A stretch of DNA of 64,000 nt from CAMYMQ01 sp963730305 (GCA_963730305.1 CAVSRB010000003.1:1085507-1149506); one strand, 5' to 3'; positions 44,693-54,311 are shown, numbered from the stretch's first letter. The notes: generated by a model from the letters alone, not told the origin. A program made the numbers and translations.

Positions 44693-45643
44693 TCATGGCG
44701 ACGCCTTGCGCCGCGCCGCCGCCCGGCGGGCGCGGAACTGATCCCACATGCCGACCAGGCCCTTGGGCTGGATCAGGATGGCGACGACGACGATGATGCC
44801 GAAGCCGAGCGCGTGGTACTCGCCGACGATCGGTTCGAGGAAGTCCTGCGACAGCTTGAGCAGGACGGTGCCGATGACGGCGCCGAGATGGCTGCCGCTG
44901 CCGCCGACGATGACCACGAACAGGAGCAGGATCGCGTTGTCGATGCCGAACACCGGCGGGTTCACGGTGTTGTCGAAGAAGGCGTAGACCATGCCCGCCG
45001 CGGCGGCCATCACGCTGGTGCCGGTGAAGGCGATGATCTTGGTGCGGGCAACGTCGACGCCCATCGCCGCCGCGGCCTCGCTGTTGTCGCGGATCGCGCG
45101 GCAGGCGCGGCCGAACCAGGAGCGATCGATCCGCAGCAGCATCCACAGCGTCCCCAGCAAGACGACGACCATGATGATCGCCTTCCACGCACCGTCGATG
45201 GTCGTCCCGAAGATCGGCGGCAGCCTGTAGCTGGTCAGCCCGGTCATGCCGCCGGTCAGCGCGCCGCCCTCGTTGAGCACGACGATCAGCAACTCCGCGA
45301 AGGCGAGCGTCGCCAGCGCGAGGTAGAAGCCTTCGAGCCGGGTCGCGGCGAAGGAGACGATGTAGGCGAGCACCGCCGCGAGCGCGAGTGCGAGCAGGAT
45401 CGCGACCCCGAGCGGCAGACCGGCCTGGGTCATCAGGATGACGACGGCGTAGGCGCCGATCCCGGCGAAAGCGAAGTGCGACAGCGCCATCTGCCCGGCG
45501 ATGCCGAACAGGAAGTTGTAGCTGAGCGCCAGCGCCACCCAGAACATGAGCTTGCGGTAGAGGTCGAGCTCGTAGGGCTGGAGCAGGAACGGGATCACGC
45601 ACAGGACCGCCGCCCCGCCGAACCATCGCAGCAGCGCGACCAT
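44693..45643 (-). CDS. livM: Branched-chain-type ABC transporter permease LivM (second system)
   Basis: A 316-residue membrane protein with about nine to ten helices. Family stretches are LSYNFLFGIAGQMALSHFAFAGIGAYAV, CRAIRDNSEAAAAMGVDVARTKIIAFTGTSVMAAAAGMVYAF and VVIVGGSGSHLGAVIGTVLL. Start ATG overlaps the livH stop. It forms the channel with LivH. Confidence 0.92.
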   Translation of the reverse strand: MVALLRWFGGAAVLCVIPFLLQPYELDLYRKLMFWVALALSYNFLFGIAGQMALSHFAFAGIGAYAVVILMTQAGLPLGVAILLALALAAVLAYIVSFAATRLEGFYLALATLAFAELLIVVLNEGGALTGGMTGLTSYRLPPIFGTTIDGAWKAIIMVVVLLGTLWMLLRIDRSWFGRACRAIRDNSEAAAAMGVDVARTKIIAFTGTSVMAAAAGMVYAFFDNTVNPPVFGIDNAILLLFVVIVGGSGSHLGAVIGTVLLKLSQDFLEPIVGEYHALGFGIIVVVAILIQPKGLVGMWDQFRARRAAARRKASP

Positions 45644-46524
45644 CAGCCGGCCTCCTTGGCGCGCAGCAGCCCGGTCGGCCGGACCAGCAGGAAGGCGATC
45701 AGCAGCACCGGCGTCACCCCCTGTGCGAGCCCGGACGGGATCGGGACGTAGCGCCGGGTGAGGTCTTCGGCGACGGCCAGGATGATGCCCCCGAGCAGCG
45801 CGCCCTCGACCCGGTTGCTGCCGCCGATGATCAGTGCCGAGAAGCCCTGCACCGCATAGGGCAGCGCCGTGTTGACCTCGACCGAGCCGCGCGGCCCGTC
45901 GAGCAGCCCGGCCATGGCCGCGACCGCCGCGCCGCCGGCGAAGGAAAGCGACATCACTCGGCGCAGGTTGATGCCCATCAGCGCGGCGGCCCGCCGGTTG
46001 ATCGCCACCGCCTCGAAGCTCTTGCCCCAGACCGTGCGCTCGAAGAACAGCCAGACCGCGACGAAGATGGCGACGGTCATGACGATGATGAAGAAGCTCT
46101 GCGACGAGCCGGCGAACGGCCCGAGCTCGACCCGGTTGAAGCCGAACGGCCCGTCGAGAACGTATTGGTCGGCGCCGAACGCCAGCAGCATCGACTGGTG
46201 ATAGACGACCAGCATGCCGAGCAGCGCCAGGATCGGCGCGAGGTGGCTCGCCCCCCGTTCGACCAGGGGCCGCACGGTGAGCCATTCGGTCGCCCAGCCG
46301 ATCACGGCGAGCGCCAGCGCCGCTCCCGGGATCGCGACGATCGACGGCAGCCCCAGCGAGCTCGCCAGCAGATAGGCGGCGAACGCCCCCATCATCGCCC
46401 ATTCGCCCGAGGCGAAATTGACCACGCCGGTCGGCCGCAGCACGAGCTGATAGGCAAGTGCGACGAGGCCGTAGAGGCAACCCGTGGCCACTGAGCTGAC
46501 GAGGAGTTCGAGGAGGTCGGACAT
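45643..46524 (-). CDS. livH: Branched-chain-type ABC transporter permease LivH (second system)
   Basis: A 293-residue membrane protein: LLVSSVATGCLYGLVALAYQLVLRPTGVVNFASGEWAMMGAFAAYLL at the N-terminus, ERTVWGKSFEAVAINRRAAALMGINLRRV as the ATPase-contact loop, and GFSALIIGGSNRVEGALLGGIILAVAEDL. It follows livK after 127 bp that contain GC-rich inverted sequence and no gene. Confidence 0.92.
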   Translation of the reverse strand: MSDLLELLVSSVATGCLYGLVALAYQLVLRPTGVVNFASGEWAMMGAFAAYLLASSLGLPSIVAIPGAALALAVIGWATEWLTVRPLVERGASHLAPILALLGMLVVYHQSMLLAFGADQYVLDGPFGFNRVELGPFAGSSQSFFIIVMTVAIFVAVWLFFERTVWGKSFEAVAINRRAAALMGINLRRVMSLSFAGGAAVAAMAGLLDGPRGSVEVNTALPYAVQGFSALIIGGSNRVEGALLGGIILAVAEDLTRRYVPIPSGLAQGVTPVLLIAFLLVRPTGLLRAKEAG

Positions 46525-46651
46525 GCGTGGAGGTCTGGTGTCTGGCAGGCGCCGCCTGGACTCTCGCGAGTCCGCCGCGCCGGCCTGGCGGCGATAGGAT
46601 CAGAAGGGGCGGGACCGGCCGGAACGATGCCAGCCGGCCCCTGAGATCAGG

Positions 46652-47815
46652 CTATTTCGTGCCGCTCCAGACGACCGGCCCGTGCTTGTTGTTCTTGACG
46701 ATCCGGACGACGGCGCCCTGCGGGTTGAAGCCCGCGCGGCCCTTGGAGAAGTCGTAGGGCGCGCCCTTCGCACCGAGCGCCCCGACCCACCCCGTCGACG
46801 CCTGCAACGCCGCGCAGAGCTTGGCCTTGTCGGTCGAGCCGGCGCGCTTGATCGCCTGGATGACGAAGTTCATGTCGTCCCAACCGTAGGCGGGCAGCGA
46901 AAAGGCCTTCTTGCCGTACTCCTTCTTGTAGGCCTTGTAATAGGCCGCCGCCTCCGGCTTGGTCGGATCCACCGCGTCGATGAAGGCGACGCCTTCCATC
47001 AGCCCCTTGGCGGTCCGCAGGAAGGCCGGGATCGAAAGGTTGAAGGAGCCGAGGATCGGCTGCTTCAAGCCGAGCTGGTGGTAGGCCCGGAAGAACAGCG
47101 TGTTCTCGCGGGCGAGGACGCCGGCGACGAAAATCGCGTCGGTCTTCGCCGCGCGGACCTTCTGCATCTGCGGCAGGACCGACTTCGAGCCGGCGGGGAA
47201 GACCTGCTCCACCGCGACCTTAACGCCCGACTTGACCAGGCCGTACTTGAAGTACTTGGCGAGGATTTGCCCCAGTCCCGTGTTGTCGGTGACCAACGCG
47301 ACCCGCTTGAAGTGCTTCGACCGGGCATAGGCCATCAGCGTGTTGATCTGGATCGAGCCGAGCGGGCCGATCTGGAAGAAGCACTTGTTGTCGATCTTCT
47401 TGGTCAGCGTGTCGCTGCCGTTGTGGGTGACCTGCGGGGTCAGCGTCTTGATCGTCGTGTTTTCCGCCTGCAGGGTCGCGGTCGAGCTCGAGTTGCTGAT
47501 GATCGCAACCACGCCCTCGTCGATCAGCTTCTGCGCCTTCGAGGCCGAGACGTCCGGCTTGTTGCCGTCGTCCTCGATCACGAGCTCGATCTTCTTGCCG
47601 AGTACGCCGCCGTTGGCGTTCGCGATCTTCGCCGCCAGCTTGATGCCCTGCAGCACCGGCTCGGCGTAGAAGCGGGCGGTGCCCGTCTTGTCGGTAATGA
47701 CGCCGATCTTGATGGTGTCGGCGGCATTGGCGGCGCCGGCCGCCAGCGACACCGCCACACCGGCGGCGCCGAGCACGCGGAGACCCGCGCCGGCAAATCT
47801 ACGTGCTATTCCCAT
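46652..47815 (-). CDS. livK: Branched-chain-type ABC transporter substrate-binding protein LivK
   Basis: A 387-residue periplasmic binder with a Sec signal peptide (MGIARRFAGAGLRVLGAAGVAVSLAAGAANA, cut before ADTIKIGVITDKTGT). Typical LivK-like stretches are IKLAAKIANANGGVLGKKIELVIEDDGNKPDVSASKAQKLIDEGVVAIIS and FKRVALVTDNTGLGQILAKYF. It heads the second liv operon (livKHMGF). The ATG at 47815 follows GAGGAGGAAACC. Ligand unknown; aromatic acids are possible given the neighbourhood. Confidence 0.92.
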   Translation of the reverse strand: MGIARRFAGAGLRVLGAAGVAVSLAAGAANAADTIKIGVITDKTGTARFYAEPVLQGIKLAAKIANANGGVLGKKIELVIEDDGNKPDVSASKAQKLIDEGVVAIISNSSSTATLQAENTTIKTLTPQVTHNGSDTLTKKIDNKCFFQIGPLGSIQINTLMAYARSKHFKRVALVTDNTGLGQILAKYFKYGLVKSGVKVAVEQVFPAGSKSVLPQMQKVRAAKTDAIFVAGVLARENTLFFRAYHQLGLKQPILGSFNLSIPAFLRTAKGLMEGVAFIDAVDPTKPEAAAYYKAYKKEYGKKAFSLPAYGWDDMNFVIQAIKRAGSTDKAKLCAALQASTGWVGALGAKGAPYDFSKGRAGFNPQGAVVRIVKNNKHGPVVWSGTK

Positions 47816-48201
47816 GGTTTCCTCCTCTTGTCTCTTGGGGTGCGTGCGCACCCGCCCGGAACTATACCCGATGCCGGCCGGCGTCGGGATACGGATCGCG
47901 ATCGGTCACGCCCGGACGAGCGTATCCACCGCGACTAGCTCGAAGCAGAACATGTGCAGGTAGGCTTCAGGCCACTCCCCTTCATCAGCGCCGTGGCGCC
48001 TCGCGGCGGCCCGGCTGCCTCGCGCCGCATTATCACGGCGCGATTTTGTTAATTAGTTATCTAAGCAAAGGCTAGTGCAGACGAAGCAGGGTGTCCAGCC
48101 TCCGCAGCTTCATTGACAGTGCAAGGCGCCCGGCGATAATTGCATGGACACGCCATCTCCCGACGCCGCGGGTCGGCGGCGTTCAGCGAGAGGATCGGAG
48201 C

Positions 48202-48381
48202 ATGACGGCACACACGATCTCCCAAGCCCGTTCCCAGCCGAAGGCATCGCGTCTCGTCACGGTTGCCGTGCTGGCCGGTCTGGGCGTCGCGCTGGTCTTC
48301 GTCGCCGGCTTCGCCCAACCGCAGGCGCTGCACAACGCCGCGCACGACTCCCGGCACACCCTCTCCTTCCCCTGCCACTGA
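48202..48381 (+). CDS. cbtB: Cobalt transporter subunit CbtB
   Basis: A 59-residue single-pass protein. One transmembrane helix (LVTVAVLAGLGVALVFVAGFA) is followed by the histidine-rich CbtB tail HNAAHDSRHTLSFPCH, which captures the metal outside the membrane. The ATG at 48202 follows GGATCGGAG. Immediately followed by cbtA. The 47816-48201 upstream gap has an AT-rich promoter-like part near 48050, but I see no B12-box, so no cobalamin riboswitch can be claimed. Confidence 0.92.
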   Translation: MTAHTISQARSQPKASRLVTVAVLAGLGVALVFVAGFAQPQALHNAAHDSRHTLSFPCH

Positions 48382-48387
48382 CGCGCC

Positions 48388-49092
48388 GTGCTGGCACGCG
48401 TCCTGGCGGGCGGGCTCGTCGGCGGGATCCTCGGCGGCGTCCTCGTTGCAGCGATACAAGCGGTCGCCGCCACGCCGCTGATCCTCCAGGCCGAATCCTT
48501 CGAAACCGCGCGGGCGCTGGATACGGTCCGGGTCGTCCTGGCCGCGGGCCACGCTCACACCGCGGCCGGCGGGTACGACCTGTCACGCCTGCTGACGGCC
48601 TCCGGCGCCACGGTTGCGGTCGCCACCGGCTATGCGCTCCTGCTGCTGAGCGCGATGCTGGCGACCGGCCGCGAGATCACGGGGCGTAGCGTCATCCCCT
48701 GGGCGATGGCCGGCTTCTTCGCCACCGGACTGGCGCCGGCCTTCGGCATGGCGCCCGAGCTGCCGGGCTCGGCCGTTGCCGACCTCGGCGCCCGCCAGCT
48801 CTGGTGGATCGGCACGGCCGTTGCGACGGCAGCCGGCCTGGCCGCGATCGGCCTCGGCCGGGGCGTGCTCTGGATCGCGGCCGGGCTCGCCCTGATCGCG
48901 CTGCCCCATCTGATCGGCGCGCCCGACGCGCCGGCGCCGGCCAGCAAGGTGCCGGCCGAGATCGCCGCCCGCTTCGCCTCTGTCTCCCTGGTGGTCCAGG
49001 CGCTGCTCTGGCTGGTCCCGGCCCCGATCGCCGGCATCGCCGTCGCCTGGCTGCAGGGACGCGACGCGGCCGCGACCACGGGCCGGCCATGA
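48388..49092 (+). CDS. cbtA: Cobalt transporter subunit CbtA
   Basis: A 234-residue membrane protein with about five helices: MLARVLAGGLVGGILGGVLVAAIQAV, ATGYALLLLSAMLATG, IPWAMAGFFATGLAPAFGMAPELPG, RQLWWIGTAVATAAGLAAIGLG and SLVVQALLWLVPAPIAGIAVAWL. The GHAH motif in the first loop is a plausible metal-binding spot. The family is predicted to import cobalt for B12 synthesis. Start is a GTG 6 bp after the cbtB stop; its TGA overlaps the ATG of the amidohydrolase. Confidence 0.9.
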   Translation: MLARVLAGGLVGGILGGVLVAAIQAVAATPLILQAESFETARALDTVRVVLAAGHAHTAAGGYDLSRLLTASGATVAVATGYALLLLSAMLATGREITGRSVIPWAMAGFFATGLAPAFGMAPELPGSAVADLGARQLWWIGTAVATAAGLAAIGLGRGVLWIAAGLALIALPHLIGAPDAPAPASKVPAEIAARFASVSLVVQALLWLVPAPIAGIAVAWLQGRDAAATTGRP

Positions 49093-50063
49093 AGATCGAC
49101 GTCCATTCGCACATCCTCGACCGCGACTACGTCGAGGCCCTGGTCGCACTCAAGGGCCTGACCGCGAAGGCCGGCGACCGCGGGCAGACCCTGCTGCGCG
49201 AGGGCAACGCGACCTATCTGTGGTACCGCGACGAGATGTTCGACATCGACGACCGGCTGCGCCGGATGGACGCCGCCGGGATCGACGTCCGCCTGCTCTC
49301 GCTGAGCACGCCGAGCGTATACGAGTGGCACGGTGCCGAGCAGGTCGCGGCGGCCCGGCACATCAACGACGCGACCGCGCGGGTGGTGCGTGCCCACCCC
49401 GACCGCTTCGGCGGCATCGGCACGCTGCCGTGGGGCGGCCGGGCCGAAGACGCCCTGGCCGAGCTGGAGCGCATGTCCGGCGAGCTCGGGCTCGCCGGCG
49501 TCGCCGTCGGCTCCAACATCGGCGGGACGACGCTCGACGACCCGGTATTGGAGCCGGTCTGGGCCCGGATCGATGAACTGCGCCTGCCGGTATTCGAACA
49601 CCCGATGTTCCCGGTCAACACGGCGGGCATGGACGCGTTCGAGCTGCCGCTGCGGGTCGGCTTCGTGTTCGACACAACGCTCGCGCTGACACGGATGATC
49701 TATGCCGGGGTGTTCGAGCGCTATCCGAACTTCCCCTATATCGTCGCCCATACCGGCGGCGCGCTGTTGACGATCCTGGAACGGCTGGACAACGGCTACC
49801 GGCTGTTCCCGGATTGCCGCGAGAAGATCAGCAAGCTGCCCAGCGAATACGCCCGCAACCTCTACTACGACACCTGTTCCTTCTACGGCCCGGCGCTGCG
49901 CATGGCGCTCGAGATCGTCGGCCCCGACCGTCTCTTGTGGGGCTCCGACGATCCGTTCATCGGCGCGGACGACGGCCATGTGCAGGCGCTGGACATCGCC
50001 GAGAACGACAAGGCGAAGATCGTCGGCGGAAACGCCGCTGAAATTTTCGGACTGAGTATCTAG
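49089..50063 (+). CDS. Amidohydrolase-family (ACMSD-like) metal-dependent enzyme
   Basis: A 324-residue TIM-barrel enzyme of the ACMSD/gamma-resorcylate decarboxylase group. Metal ligands: DVHSH (His6 and His8), VAHTGG (His) and LLWGSDDPF (Asp). RMDAAGIDVRLLSLSTPSVYEWHGAEQ, HPDRFGGIGTLPW and PVFEHPMFPVNT also fit. It could decarboxylate an aromatic or semialdehyde acid. It is translationally coupled (ATGA) to cbtA, an unusual partner which hints at cobalt as its metal. No signal peptide. Confidence 0.87.
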   Translation: MKIDVHSHILDRDYVEALVALKGLTAKAGDRGQTLLREGNATYLWYRDEMFDIDDRLRRMDAAGIDVRLLSLSTPSVYEWHGAEQVAAARHINDATARVVRAHPDRFGGIGTLPWGGRAEDALAELERMSGELGLAGVAVGSNIGGTTLDDPVLEPVWARIDELRLPVFEHPMFPVNTAGMDAFELPLRVGFVFDTTLALTRMIYAGVFERYPNFPYIVAHTGGALLTILERLDNGYRLFPDCREKISKLPSEYARNLYYDTCSFYGPALRMALEIVGPDRLLWGSDDPFIGADDGHVQALDIAENDKAKIVGGNAAEIFGLSI

Positions 50064-50508
50064 CGCGCCGGCAAGCGCCTTCGCATAAAACAGATCGGCT
50101 TTGGCCAAAATGGGTAATGCGCTTTCGCGGTCGCCTTTGGGATCGGCCGGCGCCGGCACCGTGACTTGTCCACAATGCCGCGGTCATTCATTTAGCCGAT
50201 CCGGCGCGCCCGCAATTTCGGGCACGCGACCACGACGAAACGCGCGGGATTACCCGCTTCCCACGAAATAGTCACCGCCCTCAACGGGTTAGCGAAACAA
50301 GGTGCAAAGACAACATTCTGCGCGCGCCGGAAAAAGATCGGCGCAAATCAACTACTGGATGTACTATCCAACGGTTCGGCGATAGTTCGCACAATACAAT
50401 ATTAGAACAACGGAATTCGAAAAACCATTTTGGAGCCATTTATTTTATGTTAACGTCTTTTACTGTGTAGTCCGCTACCGATTTAATCTCTCCAGGAGCA
50501 AACTGAAG

Positions 50509-50796
50509 TTGGCCAAGAAAATTCCCGACCTGAAGGAACTCACCAAGGGTGAAATCCGGAAGCTGAACGCGCTGCGCAAGTCCATCGGCGACGACATTGC
50601 CCACGAGGCGTTCGCGAAATGGCTCGAGCTGAAGCAGCAGGAAGCGCCGGAAGCGACCGACAAGAATGCCGCCCTTATCAAGGACGCGCTGCAGCCGCTG
50701 ATCGAGAAGAAGAAGCTCTCGATTCCGCGTGGCGGCTATCTCGTACGGCGCGGCCGCGGGCGCGTCATCATCGAGCGGGCCCAGTCGGAAAGCTGA
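50509..50796 (+). CDS. Small conserved-looking hypothetical protein
   Basis: A 95-residue lysine-rich soluble protein starting at a TTG preceded by CAGGAG. Helical residues 7-45 (LKELTKGEIRKLNALRKSIGDDIAHEAFAKWLELKQQ) are followed by a short acidic linker and a basic C-terminal part (KKKLSIPRGGYLVRRGRGRVIIERAQ) that could bind nucleic acid. I do not recognise the family. The 50064-50508 region before it is AT-rich with no gene and presumably holds its promoter. Confidence 0.6.
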   Translation: MAKKIPDLKELTKGEIRKLNALRKSIGDDIAHEAFAKWLELKQQEAPEATDKNAALIKDALQPLIEKKKLSIPRGGYLVRRGRGRVIIERAQSES

Positions 50797-50881
50797 TCCC
50801 GACCGGCCGCCGGGATAGCGACGCGTTGGTGAACGTCGTCCTTCCAGATAGCTGATCGCCGCGATCCTTGCAGCGACGCGG

Positions 50882-50905
50882 GCGGAGCGTTTGCTCCGTC
50901 GTTTT
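50882..50905 (+). terminator. Intrinsic terminator after the small hypothetical gene
   Basis: A 7-bp stem (GCGGAGC / GCTCCGT, one G-T pair) with loop GTTT is followed by CGTTTT. It lies 86 bp after the stop. A second hairpin (CCGGCCGCG / CGCGGCCGG) at about 50962-50985 has no U-run. The rest of 50797-51115 holds nothing recognisable. Confidence 0.55.
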
Positions 50906-51115
50906 ATGCCGGCGATCAACCTCGTCGAAAACTCGATCCGCCTGTTTTCGGGCCGTTATCCGGCCGCGTTTCGACGCGGCCGGACGGCTCGTCGTCGACC
51001 CGGATCGTGCCGCGGCGCACCGACCTTACCGCTTTCGTTTTCCGGCGCATTGGGAACGACCCTTCGGCAAACAAACCGATGGGACACACACCAATCGCGC
51101 CTTGCATAGCCCCTG

Positions 51116-52072
51116 CTAGGCGAGCGTCGCTTCCCATCGCCCGCCGTCCACGGCGTCACGGACCAGCCCGCGCAACAACTCCGCGATCGCTTCGAAAACG
51201 CGGCTCGATTTCTGCGTCGTCAACCGCGCCAGGCACAGGCGTCGCGTGATCACCGGGTCGACGATCGGCCGGGTTACGAGCACCTCGTCGCGCAGAACCG
51301 TCTGAACCGTCGCAGGCGGTCCGACGGCGCAACCGAGCCCGGCGACCAGCGCCTTCTTGAGCATGTTGATCGAAATGAGCTCGATCCGCGATTGTTGAAC
51401 GATCCGGTTCAGGAGCTTCGGATCGTCGATAATCGCGCGCGCGGCGTCGCCGTGCCGCAACATGAGCTGGGGCAGCGCGGCCACCTCCGTGAACGAAATC
51501 TCGGCCTTGTCGTGACCGACGATCTCAGGCCGGCCGATACATTGCATCGTCTCGGTCAACAGCGTTTCGACCCGAATGCCCGTATCCTTCGGCGGGTTGT
51601 AGAGCAGCGCCAGGTCGACCGCGCCGGACACGAGGCTGCTGAGCGCCTGGCTCGACAGGCTCTCCGCGATCCAGAGCTGGACGCCGGGATAGCTCTCCCG
51701 CGCCCGCTCCATCAGGGGCAGGCCGATCATCTCGAGCGCGGTATAGGGCAGGCCGACGGTGACGGTCCCGCTGATCTCGGCCGCCTGCGCCTTCAGGTCG
51801 CTCTCCGCATCGGCGATCGCCTTCAGGATCTGGCGGGCGTGGCCGTAGAACCGGTCGCCTTCGACGCTGGGCGCCATGCCGCGCGGGCGCCGCTCGAACA
51901 GGGCGACGCCGAGCTGCTCCTCCAGCCGCGCGAGCTGATAGCTCAGCGCCGACTGCGCCACGTGGCAGGCCGACGCGGCGGCGGACAGCGAGCCGGTCTC
52001 GTAGATGGCGACGAAGTAGCGAAGCTGGCGCGTTTCCACAAAGACATCTGCATTTTCGAACGATAGCTTCAA
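51116..52072 (-). CDS. LysR-family transcriptional regulator
   Basis: A 318-residue regulator. Helix-turn-helix: ETRQLRYFVAIYETGSLSAAASACHVAQSALSYQLARLEEQLGVALFERRPRGMAPSVEGDRFYGHARQIL. The effector domain (GTVTVGLPYTALEMIGLPLMERARESYPGVQLWIAESLSSQALSSLVSGAVDLALLY) follows, resembling Cbl/NAC-like members. It is divergent from the CoA-transferase operon across 76 bp and most likely controls it. Confidence 0.92.
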   Translation of the reverse strand: MKLSFENADVFVETRQLRYFVAIYETGSLSAAASACHVAQSALSYQLARLEEQLGVALFERRPRGMAPSVEGDRFYGHARQILKAIADAESDLKAQAAEISGTVTVGLPYTALEMIGLPLMERARESYPGVQLWIAESLSSQALSSLVSGAVDLALLYNPPKDTGIRVETLLTETMQCIGRPEIVGHDKAEISFTEVAALPQLMLRHGDAARAIIDDPKLLNRIVQQSRIELISINMLKKALVAGLGCAVGPPATVQTVLRDEVLVTRPIVDPVITRRLCLARLTTQKSSRVFEAIAELLRGLVRDAVDGGRWEATLA

Positions 52073-52148
52073 AAATATCTAATTTTCCGAAAGCTGTATA
52101 GCGGGTAGCCTGAATAGAGGTGCACCCGCTCCCATCACAGGATCCGGC

Positions 52149-53324
52149 ATGTCCCATCCGCTCAGCGGCGTCCGCGTCGTCGAGATCAGCCACATGGTCA
52201 TGGGGCCGACCTGCGGCCTCTACCTGGCCCAGCTCGGCGCCGAGGTGATCAAGGTCGAGCCGCCGGGCGGCGACAAGACCCGGGCGCTGACCGGCATGGG
52301 CTCGGCCTTCTTCCCGGTGTTCAATCGCGGCAAGAAGTCGGTCGTCCTCGACCTGCGCAGCGACGGGGGCCAGGCCGCGCTGCACCGGCTGCTGGAGACC
52401 GCCGACGTCTTCGTCGAGAACTTCCGCGACGAGACGCTGGCGAAGATGGGCGTCGACCACGCCGCGCTGCGCGACCGCTATCCGCGCCTGATCACCGCCG
52501 CCCACAAGGGTTTCCTCAGCGGACCCTACGCCCACCGCCCGGCCCTCGACGAGGTCGTCCAGATGATGACCGGCATGGCCTATATGACCGGGCCGACCGG
52601 CCGGCCGCTGCGCATGGGCTCGTCGGCCAACGACATCATGGGCGGGATGCACGGCGCCATCGGCATCCTCGCGGCGCTGATGGAGCGGGAGCGGACCGGC
52701 AAGGGCCAGGACGTGCGCGTCGGCCTGTTCGAGAACTGCCTGTTCCTGGTCGCCCAGCACATGGTCCACTTCGCCCTGGAAGGGGTCGCCGCGCCGCCGA
52801 TGCCGGAGCGCGATTTCTCCTGGCCGGTCTACGACATCTTCGATACCGCCGACGGCCGGCAGGTCTTCCTGGCGGTGGTCACCGACGGCCATTGGCAGGC
52901 CGCGTGCCGGATGTTCGGCCTCGACGACCTGCTCGACGACCCCGGCCTGCAGCAACAGATGGACCGGATCCACGGTCGCGGCCGGTTCCTGCCGCGCTTC
53001 GCGGAGGCCATCCGCCAGCACGACATGGACGCACTGTGCGCGATGTTCGACGCGGCCAACCTGCCCTACTCGCCGATCAACCGGCCCCAGGACATGTACG
53101 ACGACCCGCACGTGCTGCGGCCGGGCGGCCTGGTGCCGTCGGTCAGCGCCGACGGCCGGCCGTTCCGCACCCCGTCGCTGCCGATGGAGTTCGACGGCGC
53201 GAGCCTGTCGGAGCCGGTCGACGTGCCCAAGGTCGGCGCGGACACCGAAGCGGTGTTCCGCGACCTCGGCTATTCCGACGAGGAGATCGCCGCGCTGGCG
53301 ACCCGCCCCGCGGCGGCGGCCTGA
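52149..53324 (+). CDS. CaiB/BaiF CoA-transferase (family III)
   Basis: A 391-residue enzyme. N-terminal LSGVRVVEISHMVMGPTCGLYLAQLGAEVIKVEPPGGDKTR is diagnostic. The catalytic aspartate is Asp162 in GSSANDIMGGMHGAIGILAALMERERTGKGQDVRVGLFE. Family III enzymes move CoA between acids through a glutamyl/aspartyl anhydride-thioester path. Followed by an HMG-CoA-lyase-like gene 12 bp later, it probably activates a dicarboxylic acid imported by the TRAP system in the same operon. Confidence 0.92.
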   Translation: MSHPLSGVRVVEISHMVMGPTCGLYLAQLGAEVIKVEPPGGDKTRALTGMGSAFFPVFNRGKKSVVLDLRSDGGQAALHRLLETADVFVENFRDETLAKMGVDHAALRDRYPRLITAAHKGFLSGPYAHRPALDEVVQMMTGMAYMTGPTGRPLRMGSSANDIMGGMHGAIGILAALMERERTGKGQDVRVGLFENCLFLVAQHMVHFALEGVAAPPMPERDFSWPVYDIFDTADGRQVFLAVVTDGHWQAACRMFGLDDLLDDPGLQQQMDRIHGRGRFLPRFAEAIRQHDMDALCAMFDAANLPYSPINRPQDMYDDPHVLRPGGLVPSVSADGRPFRTPSLPMEFDGASLSEPVDVPKVGADTEAVFRDLGYSDEEIAALATRPAAAA

Positions 53325-53336
53325 AGGAGCGACACG

Positions 53337-54311
53337 ATGACGCCTGAACAGCTCTACCCCGCCGGCCGGATCGCCCTGCGCGAGGTCGGCCTGCGCGACG
53401 GCCTGCAACTCACCAAGGTCTATCCCTCGACCGAGGGCAAGACGCGCTGGATCGCCGCCGAGTACGACGCCGGCGTGCGCTATTACGACTGCGGCTCCTT
53501 CCTGCCACCGCAGCATTTCCCGCAGTTCGCCGACGTTCGAGAGATCGTGGCGTTCGTGCGCGCGCGGCCCGGCGCGGTCGCCTCGGTCCTGACCCTGAAC
53601 AAGCGCGCCGCCCACGACGCCTTGGAAAGCGGCGCGCCCCAGTTCGACTGCGTCGTCTCGGCGACCGAATTGCACAGCCGCCGCAACGTCCGCCGGTCGC
53701 GCGCGGAGGCGCTGCAGGAGGTCGTCGAGATCTGCCGGCTGCGCGACGCGTCCGAGCACAGGCCCGTGGTCGCGGTCGGGATCTCCAACGCGCTGGGCTG
53801 CTCGATCGAGGGCGCGGTCGACCCCGACGAGGTCTACCGGCTGGTCGAGCGCGGCTTCGAGGCCGGCGCCGACATGGTCAGCATCGCCGATACGGTCGGC
53901 TACGCCGGCCCCAGCCAGGTCGCCGCGATGATCCGCAAGACCGTGGCGCTGTCGGCCGGCCGGCCGGTCGGCGTCCACCTGCACGACACCCGCGGCCTGG
54001 GCATGGCCAACGCGTCGGCCGCGCTCGACGAGGGCGCCACCGTGATCGACGCCTCGCTGGGCGGGCTGGGCGGCTGCCCGGCCGCGCCCAAGGCGACCGG
54101 CAACATCGTCTTCGAGGACTTGGCCTTCCTGTGCCAGACCAAGGGTTTCGAGACCGGGATCGACATCGACAAGCTGATCGAGCTGCGCACGATCCAGGCC
54201 GAAGAGATGCCGGGCGAGACCTTCTATGGCGCGATCGCCAAGGCGGGCCTGCCGCTCGGCTTCGGCCGGGGCCAGTCCGACGCGGCCCGACCCTTTAACG
54301 ACAACCAATAA
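53337..54311 (+). CDS. Hydroxymethylglutaryl-CoA lyase-like protein
   Basis: A 324-residue TIM-barrel lyase. Substrate-activating Arg20-Asp21 in REVGLRDGLQL, metal ligands in VGVHLHDTRGLGMAN, and the catalytic-loop cysteine in SLGGLGGCPAAPKATGN. Such enzymes split HMG-CoA to acetyl-CoA and acetoacetate; relatives split citramalyl-CoA or similar 3-hydroxy-acyl-CoA. The operon neighbours (CoA-transferase upstream, dicarboxylate-type TRAP transporter downstream) support degradation of an imported hydroxy-dicarboxylate. Confidence 0.88.
   Translation: MTPEQLYPAGRIALREVGLRDGLQLTKVYPSTEGKTRWIAAEYDAGVRYYDCGSFLPPQHFPQFADVREIVAFVRARPGAVASVLTLNKRAAHDALESGAPQFDCVVSATELHSRRNVRRSRAEALQEVVEICRLRDASEHRPVVAVGISNALGCSIEGAVDPDEVYRLVERGFEAGADMVSIADTVGYAGPSQVAAMIRKTVALSAGRPVGVHLHDTRGLGMANASAALDEGATVIDASLGGLGGCPAAPKATGNIVFEDLAFLCQTKGFETGIDIDKLIELRTIQAEEMPGETFYGAIAKAGLPLGFGRGQSDAARPFNDNQ

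Noticed and set aside
47816..48201. Cobalamin riboswitch before cbtB
   Set aside because: Expected from the family, but neither a B12-box nor the usual conserved core could be found in the leader.
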